Positions 27,515 through 37,245 are shown, counted from the first letter of the stretch. The stretch: 59,431 bases of DNA from Ignavibacteria bacterium (GCA_016844745.1 JAERMQ010000020.1:1-59431), one strand, 5' to 3'. A program made the numbers and translations. The notes: generated by a model from the letters alone, not told the origin.

Positions 27515-29431
27515 ATGTGCGGTATTGCGGGTATAGTAGAGCATTCAAGCGCCGAATCTAAAATAAGCGAACAAATTCTTAAGTCGATGAGCGATGTAAT
27601 GATTCATCGCGGTCCTGATGCCGAAGGAAGTTTTATTTCCAACTCGAGAATGTGTGGATTATCTTTCCGGCGGCTATCTATTATAGATTTATCCACTGCC
27701 GGTAATCAACCGATGACTACTCCGGATGGCAGGTATTCAATTGTTTTCAATGGTGAGATTTATAACCACGCAGTACTACGACGGGATTTGATTGAAAAGG
27801 GTTATAAGTACCATTCGGGAACGGATACGGAAACCATACTTAACGGATTTGCCGAATATGGGAAAGATATTCTAAGTAAGATTGAAGGGATGTGGGCTTT
27901 TGCTATATGGGATGAAGAGAAAAAAGAATTATTCTGTTCCCGAGACCGTATCGGCAAGAAACCTTTTTACTTTACAAATCAAAACGGACGCTTTATTTTT
28001 GCATCGGAAATCAAATCTATCCTGCGTCACCCTGACATCTCGGCTGAATTGAATACATCGGAATTACCTGTTTTCATCAATCTTGGAATGTCCTCAAACC
28101 GGAATACTTTATTTTCCAATATCCATAAAATCCCTGCAGGACATAGTCTGACTCTTAAAAAAAATGGTGAGTTCACCCTCGAACGGTATTGGAGTCCTTT
28201 GAGCAAGGATATGAGTTATACCGAATTACGGGGAAAAAATCTCAGTGAAGAGTTGCTGAGATTGCTCCGTCAGTCGATTTCCGACCGCATGATGAGCGAT
28301 GTTCCATTCGGGGTATTTTTAAGCGGAGGAATTGATTCAAGCCTTAATGTTGCCCTGATGGCAGAATTGATGGACAGACCGGTCGATACATTTACGATTG
28401 GATTTAAAGAATTGGAGAAATATAATGAGCTTGAATATGCAAGAAAAATCTCAAAGCAGTTTTCTACAAATCATCATGAAATATTGATAGATGATAAGGA
28501 TGCGCTTCCTGTCCTGAGTGATTTGGTCTGGCATGAGGATGAACCCAACGGCGACCCTGTATGCATTCCGCTTTATTTCCTCAGTAAATTGACTCACGAT
28601 GCCGGAACAACTGTTGTACAGGTAGGGGAGGGAAGCGATGAGGAATTTGCAGGATATACCTGGCAACTTAGGGATTATAATTTTTATCGACGATATTGGA
28701 AACACTTTAACAAATTGCCTGATATTTTAAAAAAATCAGCTTATCATATTTCAAAGCAATTCTTCAATTCCACAAGTCAGCTTTTGCCCCTTGAATTTAT
28801 TCGCCGTGCAGCATTTAATGAACAATTTTATTGGACTGTCCCTGTTTTCACTGCCTGTCATCATGAGTATATGTATAATTTAAAGGAATATAAAGATAAC
28901 ACACTGACCTCTCAATATATAAATTCTTTATCAAACGAAGCAAAATCATTCAAGAAAGATGCTGACTTTCTTCAGCAGGTATTCTTCATTGAATTGAATC
29001 AGAGATTGGCAGAACTGTTATTGATGCGGGTTGATAAAATCGGTATGGCTCATAGTATCGAAGCACGAGTACCATTCTTAGATTATCGTATTGTTGAGCT
29101 TGCCATGTCACTACCCCAGGATGTGAAAGTCCCAAACTCATCAATAACAAAGTTCGTCCTGAAAAATGCCATTGGAAATATTTTGCCGGATGATATTATT
29201 AATCGTCGCAAGCAAGGATTCTGGGCGCCTGTAAATGAATGGATTCGCAATCAGTGGTTCGATTACGTCAAATCGGAAATACTGAACTCAAAGCTTTTAA
29301 ATAGCGGAATATTCAATATAGAGTTTTTCAAAGACTTACTTAACAAACATCGCGAAGGCAAGGGGAATTTCGGTTTCCAGCTTTTTGATATTTTATCCCT
29401 ATCGTTATGGCACAAGCGGTTTTTCGAGTAG
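27515..29431 (+). CDS. asnB: Asparagine synthase (glutamine-hydrolysing)
   Basis: A 638-residue enzyme making asparagine, or an asparagine-like amide, from aspartate, glutamine and ATP. Cys2 (MCGIAG) is the glutaminase nucleophile after Met removal. RRLSIIDLS (52-60), NGEIYN (79-84) and SGTDTE (101-106) complete the class II glutaminase. The synthetase domain has the PP-loop SGGIDSS near 270 and VGEGSDEEFAGY further on, the family ATP and aspartate-site motifs. LDYRIVELAMSLP and RRKQGFWAP are typical C-terminal motifs. Full length. It could serve surface-glycan amidation as in AsnB paralogues of polysaccharide clusters, but the neighbours here do not require that. Confidence 0.93.
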   Translation: MCGIAGIVEHSSAESKISEQILKSMSDVMIHRGPDAEGSFISNSRMCGLSFRRLSIIDLSTAGNQPMTTPDGRYSIVFNGEIYNHAVLRRDLIEKGYKYHSGTDTETILNGFAEYGKDILSKIEGMWAFAIWDEEKKELFCSRDRIGKKPFYFTNQNGRFIFASEIKSILRHPDISAELNTSELPVFINLGMSSNRNTLFSNIHKIPAGHSLTLKKNGEFTLERYWSPLSKDMSYTELRGKNLSEELLRLLRQSISDRMMSDVPFGVFLSGGIDSSLNVALMAELMDRPVDTFTIGFKELEKYNELEYARKISKQFSTNHHEILIDDKDALPVLSDLVWHEDEPNGDPVCIPLYFLSKLTHDAGTTVVQVGEGSDEEFAGYTWQLRDYNFYRRYWKHFNKLPDILKKSAYHISKQFFNSTSQLLPLEFIRRAAFNEQFYWTVPVFTACHHEYMYNLKEYKDNTLTSQYINSLSNEAKSFKKDADFLQQVFFIELNQRLAELLLMRVDKIGMAHSIEARVPFLDYRIVELAMSLPQDVKVPNSSITKFVLKNAIGNILPDDIINRRKQGFWAPVNEWIRNQWFDYVKSEILNSKLLNSGIFNIEFFKDLLNKHREGKGNFGFQLFDILSLSLWHKRFFE

Positions 29432-29479
29432 GATAATATCAAAATCCAAATCAATATGAGCAAAACGTTCAAATATTGT

Positions 29480-29493
29480 CTTTATCGATAAAG
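29480..29493. promoter_or_regulatory. Perfect 14-bp palindrome upstream of clpC
   Basis: CTTTATCGATAAAG is its own reverse complement, in the 248-bp region between asnB and clpC. It could be an operator; it has no T-tract and no loop, so it is not a terminator. Confidence 0.4.
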
Positions 29494-29541
29494 AAATTTT
29501 CAAATTAGTATTAAAACCTCCCAATCTACATTTTAATCAAT

Positions 29542-29560
29542 TGTTCACGATATGTGAACA
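29542..29560. promoter_or_regulatory. Candidate operator upstream of clpC
   Basis: TGTTCAC (29542-29548) and GTGAACA (29554-29560) form a perfect dyad with a 5-base centre, 120 bp before the clpC start. It matches neither the CIRCE element nor the CtsR box as I know them. A binding site for an unidentified dimeric regulator is the simplest reading. Confidence 0.45.
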
Positions 29561-29679
29561 TAGATTCAAAAAATAAACTTCAAATTATTCCATACAAATA
29601 AATCTTATTTAACAACGTCAATTAATTCGAAAATGAAATGTTTATTGAATAAATAAAGAAATACAAAACAGAGGTAGAA

Positions 29680-32253
29680 ATGGAAGGAAACTTTTCAAAT
29701 AGAGTAAATGATGTCATCAGATTATCACGGGAAGAAGCACTCAGATTAGGACATGACTATATAGGTACGGAACATTTGCTGCTCGGTATTATTCGTGAGG
29801 GTGAAGGAATGGCTGTCAAAATTTTGAAAAATCTCGGTGTAGATTTATTCAAATTAAAAAAAAGTATAGAAGATACGATACGACCTGCTAATACCACCCT
29901 TACAATTGGCAATATACCACTAACGAAACAAGCGGAAAAAGTACTCAAAATAACTTACTTGGAAGCAAAATTATATAAAAGCGAAGTCATTGGTACAGAG
30001 CATCTGCTTTTATCTTTACTACGTGATGAAGAAAATATTGCAGCCCAGATTCTTTCTACTTTTTCCGTGAATTACGAGTCGGTACGTCGTGAAATGGAAA
30101 ACATTATGCTCGGAAAGACCGGTTCTCAAAGATTAGGCAGCTCGGGCGGTAAAACAAAGCAAGGTAAAGATAAAGTAAAAACTCCTGTATTAGACAACTT
30201 CGGGCGTGATTTAACACGTCTTGCTTTGGAAGGAAAACTTGACCCGGTGATTGGTCGTGAAAAAGAGATTGAACGGGTTTCCCAGGTATTATCCCGAAGG
30301 AAGAAAAATAATCCGGTACTCATTGGTGAGCCTGGTGTCGGGAAAACAGCAATAGTAGAAGGATTGGCTCTTAAAATCGTTGAGAAAAGAATATCCAGGG
30401 CATTATATGATAAAAGAATAGTTACGCTTGATTTGGCAGGTCTTGTTGCCGGAACTAAATACAGGGGGCAGTTCGAAGAGAGAATGAAGGCTGTATTGAA
30501 CGAATTGGAAAAAGCCCAGGATGTAATTCTTTTTATCGATGAATTGCATACTATTGTAGGGGCTGGCGGAGCTTCCGGTTCATTGGACGCTTCAAATATG
30601 TTCAAACCTGCATTGGCAAGAGGGGAGATCCAATGCATCGGAGCGACTACTCTCGATGAATACAGACAATACATCGAGAAGGACGGAGCCCTCGACCGCA
30701 GGTTCCAAAAGATTATAGTTGACCCGCCATCTCCTGAAGAAACACAGAAAATTTTAGAAAAAATCAAAGATAGATACGAAGAACATCACAGCGTAGCATA
30801 TACGGACGATGCTATTGAATCTGCAGTTCGGCTTTCCCAGCGCTATATCAGCGACCGGATGTTCCCGGATAAAGCTATTGATGTATTAGACGAAGCCGGC
30901 GCCCGCGTACATCTGGCAAATATAGTGGTACCAAAAGAAATTATCGATATTGAAGAACAAATCGAAGATGCTCGCGGTCAAAAAAATAATGTTGTCAAAA
31001 TGCAGAATTTCGAAGAAGCTGCCCGTTTGAGAGATTTGGAAAAACGCTTAATAAATGAATTAGAATCTAAAAAGACAGAATGGGAAGTAAAATCACGCGA
31101 GAGGGTTTTTGCAGTATCAGATGACGATATTTCGGATGTTGTCGCAATGATGACAGGTATCCCGGTTAATAAAATTGCCGAAAGTGAATCCAATCGCCTT
31201 CTCAGCATGCCGGAAGATTTAAGGAAAATGGTGGTTGGGCAAGACGAAGCAATCGATATGCTTGCAAGAGCAATACGGAGAGCCAGGGCTGGATTGAAAG
31301 ACCCCAACAGACCAATAGGTTCATTCTTCTTTTTGGGTCCGACCGGAGTTGGAAAGACAGAGCTTGCAAAGGCTTTGTCAAGAGTTATGTTCGATACTGA
31401 GGAAGCATTGATACGTATCGATATGAGTGAATTTATGGAGAAATTTTCCGTTTCCCGTCTTGTTGGAGCCCCTCCCGGTTATGTAGGTTACGAAGAAGGT
31501 GGACAATTGACCGAGAAAGTACGGCGCAAACCATATTCGATAATACTATTGGATGAAATTGAGAAAGCCCACCCTGATGTATTCAATATACTTTTGCAGG
31601 TATTCGATGACGGCATTCTGACTGATGGTTTGGGAAGAAAAGTTGATTTCAAAAATACAGTAATCATTATGACATCAAATGTCGGTACTCGTGATATTAA
31701 AGCAGGCGGTAAAATCGGTTTTAACGAGGATACTCCCGAAAATGATTATGATAATTTGAAGACTACAATAGAAGATTCTATTAAAAGGATGTTCAACCCG
31801 GAATTCATCAACCGTATTGATGATTTTATTGTTTTCCGGAAACTACAAAAATCACATATTTTCGATATCATCGATATTCAGCTCGAACGTTTGCATAAGC
31901 GCATGAAGATTAATAATATGACTCTCGAACTGACTCAAACAGCAAAAGAATTTATCGCCGATAAGGGATTTGATGAAAAGTACGGAGCTCGTCCATTGCG
32001 ACGCATTCTTCAGAAATTTGTCGAGGACGAATTAGCCGAAGAAATGCTCAAGGGAGTGCTGAAAAACGGAGCAAAGATTATTGGTGATTTGGATGCTGAG
32101 AAAAAGAAAATAAATTTCGAATTTATCGGTGGAATTTCTCAAATTGATGAAAAAGACCTCAAGCAATTTGCGATTAACGATAACCCAATCGAACAACCTG
32201 TTTTGATTGGAGAAGATGTGACAACCGATTTAACTTTGAGCAGTAATAATTAA
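29680..32253 (+). CDS. clpC: ClpC-type AAA+ unfoldase
   Basis: An 857-residue Hsp100 ATPase that unfolds proteins for the ClpP protease. The N-terminal Clp-N double repeat (1-145) carries GHDYIGTEHLLLGIIREGEG and IGTEHLLLSLLRDEEN. The first AAA+ module has Walker A GEPGVGKT near 217 and DELHTIVGAGG. The middle region has the UVR-type EEAARLRDLEKRL that separates ClpC from ClpB. The second module has GPTGVGKT near 553, DMSEFMEKFSVSRLVGAPPG and LLDEIEKAHPDV. The C-terminus retains the GF-type loop region expected before FDEKYGARPLRR. The family's usual regulator genes mcsA/mcsB are not adjacent. Confidence 0.96.
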   Translation: MEGNFSNRVNDVIRLSREEALRLGHDYIGTEHLLLGIIREGEGMAVKILKNLGVDLFKLKKSIEDTIRPANTTLTIGNIPLTKQAEKVLKITYLEAKLYKSEVIGTEHLLLSLLRDEENIAAQILSTFSVNYESVRREMENIMLGKTGSQRLGSSGGKTKQGKDKVKTPVLDNFGRDLTRLALEGKLDPVIGREKEIERVSQVLSRRKKNNPVLIGEPGVGKTAIVEGLALKIVEKRISRALYDKRIVTLDLAGLVAGTKYRGQFEERMKAVLNELEKAQDVILFIDELHTIVGAGGASGSLDASNMFKPALARGEIQCIGATTLDEYRQYIEKDGALDRRFQKIIVDPPSPEETQKILEKIKDRYEEHHSVAYTDDAIESAVRLSQRYISDRMFPDKAIDVLDEAGARVHLANIVVPKEIIDIEEQIEDARGQKNNVVKMQNFEEAARLRDLEKRLINELESKKTEWEVKSRERVFAVSDDDISDVVAMMTGIPVNKIAESESNRLLSMPEDLRKMVVGQDEAIDMLARAIRRARAGLKDPNRPIGSFFFLGPTGVGKTELAKALSRVMFDTEEALIRIDMSEFMEKFSVSRLVGAPPGYVGYEEGGQLTEKVRRKPYSIILLDEIEKAHPDVFNILLQVFDDGILTDGLGRKVDFKNTVIIMTSNVGTRDIKAGGKIGFNEDTPENDYDNLKTTIEDSIKRMFNPEFINRIDDFIVFRKLQKSHIFDIIDIQLERLHKRMKINNMTLELTQTAKEFIADKGFDEKYGARPLRRILQKFVEDELAEEMLKGVLKNGAKIIGDLDAEKKKINFEFIGGISQIDEKDLKQFAINDNPIEQPVLIGEDVTTDLTLSSNN

Positions 32254-32341
32254 TATTTCTTATTGTTGTTGGTAATAATTCCGTTTTTGAAATTTACCGA
32301 ACGTCATGTATAAATGATGCATGGATTAAATCAATATCCTA

Positions 32342-33568
32342 ATGATAGATAAAATCATTTGTTATAGTGATTCACAAATAAATAATTATATAATTACACC
32401 TCTAATTTCCTTCCTGAGAAGGGATTTAGGGGTGTGTTATTTCCTGTCATGTAAATCTTCCTTTTATTTTTTCTTTATTTTAATAATACAGTTAACTAAT
32501 CCGGAAAAAACTTTTTGTTATATCAGTGATAATCCTAATGTGAAAACCGGAGGGATAATACTTTACGATGAATTAGCTGATGATTACAAGGTTTCAGTTG
32601 ATTCGGCAAAACAATTGAATTCAATTGCCGACGAACACCTGATACCACCGGAAAAATACAGAATTGCTGATAATCGTCGCTGGACATTGACAGGTAGTCA
32701 ACCAAATGAACAAACCAAGATTAAGCCTGTGCCGACAATATTATTGGCTTCATTATTTACGGGGATATTCATTGTTCAACATGAAATGCAGCAAAATACA
32801 ATCTGGAAGGACGTTGGTCCATTCAATGTCAGGGAAGATGGGAAATATACCGCATATATAGATAAACCCGGTCATATCTACGGAACCTATATGCCATCTT
32901 ATTTATTATCTGAGTTTCTGATTACCTCGGGCTTTAATCCTGATGATGCAACTTTATTGGGTGGAGCATTAGGATTAGCGTATAATTCTTATATTGAAGT
33001 CCTGGATGGATTCAGTATAAAATTTGGTTTTTCCCCAACTGATTGGTTTGCTAATATTTTTGGAGCAGGTTTCTTTGTCGCACAGCATTATTTTCCGGTT
33101 TTGCAGAATTTTACACCGAAGTTTATGTATGTTAATCCGCCCTGGTTAGGGGAGTACAACAGAAAACAAGCGGAAACGTTTATTGATAATTATAGTGCAC
33201 AAAATTTTTATTTATCAGTAAATGTACATAATTTGTTACCCGAATATTATAAAAATTATTGGCCTTCCTGGCTCGAGTTGAGCATTGGTTATGCCGTATA
33301 TGGATTATCGGTTGGAACAACGGATAATGGCGCTGAATTGATTTATCATGACCCACACTTTACGAAGGTATATGGTAATAGAAAATTATTAATATCACTG
33401 GATTATAATTTAATCAATTTGCTACCGGAGGGACCGGGATTCTGGAATTGGATGCGACAGTCTTTGAATTATTTTAAATTACCATCACCCACACTTGAGA
33501 TAGGTAGAATTACAAAATTTTATTTGCTTTACCCATTTCCTATGCAAATTGGGAATTTCCGTTTTTAA
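32342..33568 (+). CDS. DUF2279-family exported protein
   Basis: Up to 408 residues. The core (about 135-345) is DUF2279: LLASLFTGIFIVQHEMQQ, then HIYGTYMPSYLLSEFL, LGGALGLAYNSYIEVLDGF, FGFSPTDWFANIFGAGFFVAQ and NPPWLGEYNRKQAE, describing a membrane-associated envelope protein of unknown function. The start is doubtful. The first ATG (32342) makes the palindrome at 32396-32435 coding. An in-frame GTG at 32432 would leave that palindrome non-coding and give a signal-peptide-like start (CKSSFYFFFILIIQL). I favour the later start but keep the full frame here. No lipobox is obvious. Confidence 0.75.
   Translation: MIDKIICYSDSQINNYIITPLISFLRRDLGVCYFLSCKSSFYFFFILIIQLTNPEKTFCYISDNPNVKTGGIILYDELADDYKVSVDSAKQLNSIADEHLIPPEKYRIADNRRWTLTGSQPNEQTKIKPVPTILLASLFTGIFIVQHEMQQNTIWKDVGPFNVREDGKYTAYIDKPGHIYGTYMPSYLLSEFLITSGFNPDDATLLGGALGLAYNSYIEVLDGFSIKFGFSPTDWFANIFGAGFFVAQHYFPVLQNFTPKFMYVNPPWLGEYNRKQAETFIDNYSAQNFYLSVNVHNLLPEYYKNYWPSWLELSIGYAVYGLSVGTTDNGAELIYHDPHFTKVYGNRKLLISLDYNLINLLPEGPGFWNWMRQSLNYFKLPSPTLEIGRITKFYLLYPFPMQIGNFRF
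32396..32435. repeat. Imperfect 18-bp palindrome at the DUF2279 gene start
   Basis: ACACCTCTAATTTCCTTC (32396-32413) pairs with 32418-32435 with one mismatch and two G-T positions around a 4-base loop. The C-rich/G-rich pattern resembles the repeat at 1-53. It argues that the coding region starts at or after 32432. Confidence 0.75.
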
Positions 33569-33580
33569 TTATTTTTTATT

Positions 33581-34105
33581 ATGCTACAAAAACATAGAAT
33601 TGGCAAAATTTCAGTAATGATTATCATCTTAAGTTTATTCTTAACTCAATCCCTTTTTTCTCAGGATAAGTCGGTAGAAAGAAATGATAAATTATGGTCA
33701 GATGTGCGATTCGGTGCTGTTTTAGGTGAAGACTATATGAATGCCGTAATTGGGTCCATAAATGTTGAATACAGCCTATATGGGGCTTTTACAATAGGTA
33801 TTCGGGGACTGTATGGAATCAATTGGAATGATGAACATTTAAAAAATACCGAATTAAAAGATTTTGGTTTGAAAGTTGGATTCAGTCAAATTAAAGATAA
33901 TTTCAAATTTTCAATTTTTTCCGGTATTACTTATCTCAAAGGCAATTTTTTATCTAAAGATTTTTCAGTTTATAATTTACCTTTGGAGGCAGATGTATTC
34001 TATGTAGGGAAGCGCTTAGGATTTGGGATTTCAATATTTGATAATATAAATTCAGCAATGAATTATTATGGTATGTCAATAGGATTTTTGGTTATTATTT
34101 TATAA
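33581..34105 (+). CDS. Small exported beta-rich protein, unknown
   Basis: 174 residues. A signal peptide (about 10-28, SVMIIILSLFLTQSLFSQ) precedes a mature part of alternating hydrophobic and polar residues with many aromatic and Gly residues (FGAVLGEDYMNAVIGSINVE; FTIGIRGLYGINW; FKFSIFSGITYLKG; RLGFGISIFDN). This pattern is compatible with a small eight-stranded outer-membrane barrel. I recognise no family. It follows the DUF2279 gene by 12 bp, so the pair is probably co-transcribed. Confidence 0.65.
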   Translation: MLQKHRIGKISVMIIILSLFLTQSLFSQDKSVERNDKLWSDVRFGAVLGEDYMNAVIGSINVEYSLYGAFTIGIRGLYGINWNDEHLKNTELKDFGLKVGFSQIKDNFKFSIFSGITYLKGNFLSKDFSVYNLPLEADVFYVGKRLGFGISIFDNINSAMNYYGMSIGFLVIIL

Positions 34106-34117
34106 ATTAATCAAAAA

Positions 34118-34786
34118 CTACTCCGAAAGTTTGTAGCCTACTCCACGTAAAGTCTGAATTAAAGGTTTTGCAAATCCTTTATCGATTTTCTGACGAAGGA
34201 ATCTTACAAAAGAATCAATAACATTCGATTGAGGGTCGAAATTCATATCCCAGACATGTTCGCTTATCATTTCCCTTGTTAAAACTTTATTTTTATTCAT
34301 TATAAAGTACTCTAATAAAGCGAATTCTTTGGCTGATAGATGTATTGTTTTACCTGCTCTTACAACATTACGAGTAGTAGTATCCATGATTAAATCTGCT
34401 ATTTGAATCTGGGAAGTTTTTTGTTCGGAGTTTCTTCTAACAAGTGAGCGAACCCGCGCTAAAAGCTCACCGAAATGGAATGGCTTCGTTAAATAATCAT
34501 CGGCGCCTTCATCCAATCCTTTTATTTTATTTTCATAAGAATCAAGTGCCGTTAACATCAATATCGGAGTTTTAATACCTTCTGTACGTATTTCCCTGCA
34601 TACTTCCATCCCATCCTTACCGGGGAGCATTATATCAAGAATAATAACATCATAATCATTTGTTTTGGCAAGATATTCACCTTGCTTACCATTGGATGCG
34701 CTATCGACTGAATAATGCTGGGAAGTTAAGCCTTTACTCAAAGCATTTCTTATTTTCTCATCATCTTCTACTATTAATATTCTCAT
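34118..34786 (-). CDS. OmpR/PhoB-family response regulator
   Basis: A 222-residue two-component response regulator. The receiver domain carries the acidic pocket (Asp8, Asp9), phospho-acceptor Asp51 (VIILDIMLPGKDG), Thr79 and Lys101 (DDYLTKPFHF). The C-terminal winged helix (about 127-220) has SAKEFALLEYFIMNKNKVLTRE and VIDSFVRFLRQKID and ends GVGYKLSE. No histidine kinase gene is adjacent: it lies 19 bp downstream of glgA on the same strand, apparently as the last gene of an ispE-glgA-regulator operon. Orphan regulator with an unlinked kinase partner. Confidence 0.93.
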   Translation of the reverse strand: MRILIVEDDEKIRNALSKGLTSQHYSVDSASNGKQGEYLAKTNDYDVIILDIMLPGKDGMEVCREIRTEGIKTPILMLTALDSYENKIKGLDEGADDYLTKPFHFGELLARVRSLVRRNSEQKTSQIQIADLIMDTTTRNVVRAGKTIHLSAKEFALLEYFIMNKNKVLTREMISEHVWDMNFDPQSNVIDSFVRFLRQKIDKGFAKPLIQTLRGVGYKLSE

Positions 34787-34805
34787 CTTTCTTAAAAGGA
34801 TATTT

Positions 34806-36281
34806 TCAAGGTAATCTGACTTTTTCCAAAGCCCATTTGAAGACTTTTAAATAATCCAATGCGTTATGACTCGACGAGAAATCCTTTGCCATAGCATTTT
34901 GCTGCAGGTTGTCCCAATGAGGCTTTTGTTTGTAAAAAGTCAGTGCGTTATTTATTGCCGTAGCAAAATCGTGGGATGTAAAATTATCGAATAAAAATCC
35001 GTTTCCACTAAAGGATTCCGGATTATATTCCTCGACCGTGTCAGCTAAACCGCCGGTAGAGCGGACAATCGGTATAGTCCCATAACGAATAGCATACATT
35101 TGAGTTAATCCGCATGGCTCGAATTTTGATGGCATTAATAAGTAATCACTCGAAGCAATTATCAGATGGGATTTTCTTGAATTATAGCCAATATTCGTTA
35201 GGGCTAATTTCGGATACTTCCACCTAAGGTAATTGAAATAATCTTCGTACCGGCGTTCACCGGTACCGAGAAGCGTGAACCGGAAAATATTATTCGATAG
35301 ATAATATTCGATAATTTCATTTAAAATATCAATACCTTTTTGCTCTGTCAGACGGCTTACCATACCGATAAGGGGTAGTTCGGGATTATCGTATTCGGTA
35401 ATACCATATTCCCTGAGATATTCCATTTTATTGAAATTCTTTACTTCGGTATTTCCGGTAAAATATTTTGCAAAAAGGAAATCATCAATTTCAGGGCTCC
35501 ATTCATTATAATTTACACCATTTAAAATACCTATCAAATCATCTCCACGGCTGTTCAATACATCCTGCATTCCTTCGCTAAATGAAGGTGTGCGAATTTC
35601 CTTTGAGTATGTTGGACTAACAGTTGTAATTTTATCTGCAAACATAATACCTGCCTTCATGGCATTAACCTTTCCGAAATGCTCGAACCACGACCCATGG
35701 AAAAAGGCTTTCATACCATATCCTGCATAATCGAGAGCCCGAACGGGGTCAAACCATCCTTGAAATGCAAGATTATGCACTGTATAAACTCCTGCTGTTC
35801 TAAGAAATCGAAAATCATTTTTGTAATGAGTCTTAAGAAAAGCCATGGTGAAGGCTGTATGAAAATCGTGGGCATGGATGATATCCGGGGTAAAACTTAA
35901 CGCTTTTGCTGCTTCGAATATTGAGCGACAGAAGAAAATTAACCTTCTGTCATTATCAATGAATTCATGCGGGTCACCGTAGATACCATGCCGGTCGAAA
36001 TAATCATTGTTTTCTACTAAGTAAACAGGTACATTAGTTCCTGGAAGCCGTCCCTCCCAAAGCCGTGCATATTCGGTCCACCATCCCATCGGTACAAATA
36101 GGGTAAGATTTGTTGGATGGAAACCCCAATCGGGTATGTTGATGTCCTTATATTTTGGCATAATGACAATAGGGGTCTGTCCGTATTTCACCCACTCCAA
36201 AGGAAGGGAGGATGCAATATCGCCAAGTCCTCCCAACTTGGCAAAAGGTGAAACTTCTGCAGATGCCAAAATAATATTCAT
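34806..36281 (-). CDS. glgA: Glycogen synthase (ADP-glucose type)
   Basis: A 491-residue GT5 enzyme elongating alpha-1,4-glucan from ADP-glucose (or UDP-glucose). The N-terminal loop SPFAKLGGLGDIASSLP (11-27) is the family K-x-GGL motif. HAHDFHTA, TVHNLAFQG and the C-terminal half with SRLTEQKGIDIL, PSKFEPCGLTQMYAIRYG and STGGLADTV are all present, including the E-x7-E equivalent. Full length. It begins 3 bp after the ispE stop codon, so translation is probably coupled. Confidence 0.95.
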   Translation of the reverse strand: MNIILASAEVSPFAKLGGLGDIASSLPLEWVKYGQTPIVIMPKYKDINIPDWGFHPTNLTLFVPMGWWTEYARLWEGRLPGTNVPVYLVENNDYFDRHGIYGDPHEFIDNDRRLIFFCRSIFEAAKALSFTPDIIHAHDFHTAFTMAFLKTHYKNDFRFLRTAGVYTVHNLAFQGWFDPVRALDYAGYGMKAFFHGSWFEHFGKVNAMKAGIMFADKITTVSPTYSKEIRTPSFSEGMQDVLNSRGDDLIGILNGVNYNEWSPEIDDFLFAKYFTGNTEVKNFNKMEYLREYGITEYDNPELPLIGMVSRLTEQKGIDILNEIIEYYLSNNIFRFTLLGTGERRYEDYFNYLRWKYPKLALTNIGYNSRKSHLIIASSDYLLMPSKFEPCGLTQMYAIRYGTIPIVRSTGGLADTVEEYNPESFSGNGFLFDNFTSHDFATAINNALTFYKQKPHWDNLQQNAMAKDFSSSHNALDYLKVFKWALEKVRLP

Positions 36282-36284
36282 TTT

Positions 36285-37202
36285 CTAATCCTGTGAATCA
36301 GATACATCATCATCATTCCCGTTATTACCAATTATCGGCTCACAAAGTTCAACAAAATAGCCATCCTTTGATTTAAAGAATTCAAGCGCTATTTCGCCTC
36401 TCTCCCTATTTTCAAAAAAACCGTATAAGGCAGAGCCACTTCCGGATAATAAAGCAAAAATTGCACCAAACTGATACATTTTTTGTTTAATTGACTGAAT
36501 TTCAGGATATTTATTAAAAACGGGAATTTCGAAATCATTATACAATTTTTCTTTCAATAATACCGGATTTTCTGTTGATGCTTTTATAAAATTTGTAAAA
36601 TCTGTTTTGGGTTTGCTAATGATTTCGGTTGTCAGGGAGCTATATGCCCATTTTGTAGATATTTTAATTTTCGGGAAAACTATTAAAGTATAATATGGGA
36701 TATTATAATCAAAGTAATCTAATATTTCACCTTTACCTTCACCAACAGCAGTTCCTTTTCCAATGAAATATGGTACATCAGCACCCAGACCGGTAGCTAT
36801 ACTCATCAATTTTGTAATATTTGATTTAATATTAAAAAATTTATTCAATCCTATTAAAACGGAAGCAGCATCCGAACTACCGCCTCCTAAACCTGCTCCG
36901 CTTGGTATTTTCTTAAGAAGTGTTATTTTTGCATAAATTTCATTTATGCCGAAATGCATTTTCATCGCATTGGCAGCTTTGAAAGCCAAGTTGAGTTCAT
37001 TGCTTTCACAAACCTGCGGAATGCACTCGAATGAAAATAGTTTAGCAGGAGTAATGATAAGTTCGTCATGAAGTGAAATCCTTGAAAAGACTGTATTAAT
37101 GTTATGATATCCGTCCTTGCGTTTGGAAAGGATTTGAAGACCAAGATTAATTTTAGCTTTTGGATGAAGTATAAGAGTATCGGAATTGATTTTTTTGGTC
37201 AT
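36285..37202 (-). CDS. ispE: 4-diphosphocytidyl-2-C-methyl-D-erythritol kinase
   Basis: A 305-residue GHMP kinase of the MEP isoprenoid pathway, phosphorylating CDP-ME. PKAKINLGLQIL (14-25), RKDGYHNINTVF (28-39) and the ATP-binding PSGAGLGGGSSDAA (100-113) are diagnostic, with a third motif ALLSGSGSALYGFF near the C-terminus. Full length, with a slightly long acidic tail (GNNGNDDDVSDSQD). It is the first gene of the ispE-glgA-response regulator run and is divergent from the dolichol-kinase-like gene. Confidence 0.95.
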   Translation of the reverse strand: MTKKINSDTLILHPKAKINLGLQILSKRKDGYHNINTVFSRISLHDELIITPAKLFSFECIPQVCESNELNLAFKAANAMKMHFGINEIYAKITLLKKIPSGAGLGGGSSDAASVLIGLNKFFNIKSNITKLMSIATGLGADVPYFIGKGTAVGEGKGEILDYFDYNIPYYTLIVFPKIKISTKWAYSSLTTEIISKPKTDFTNFIKASTENPVLLKEKLYNDFEIPVFNKYPEIQSIKQKMYQFGAIFALLSGSGSALYGFFENRERGEIALEFFKSKDGYFVELCEPIIGNNGNDDDVSDSQD

Positions 37203-37245
37203 CTTTTTGAAAGAAATTTATTTACATATAACTGACTTTAAAATA

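Noticed and set aside
30126..30767. A 213-residue minus-strand frame inside clpC
   Set aside because: It is antisense to a strongly conserved ATPase, has no recognisable domain and no ribosome binding site.
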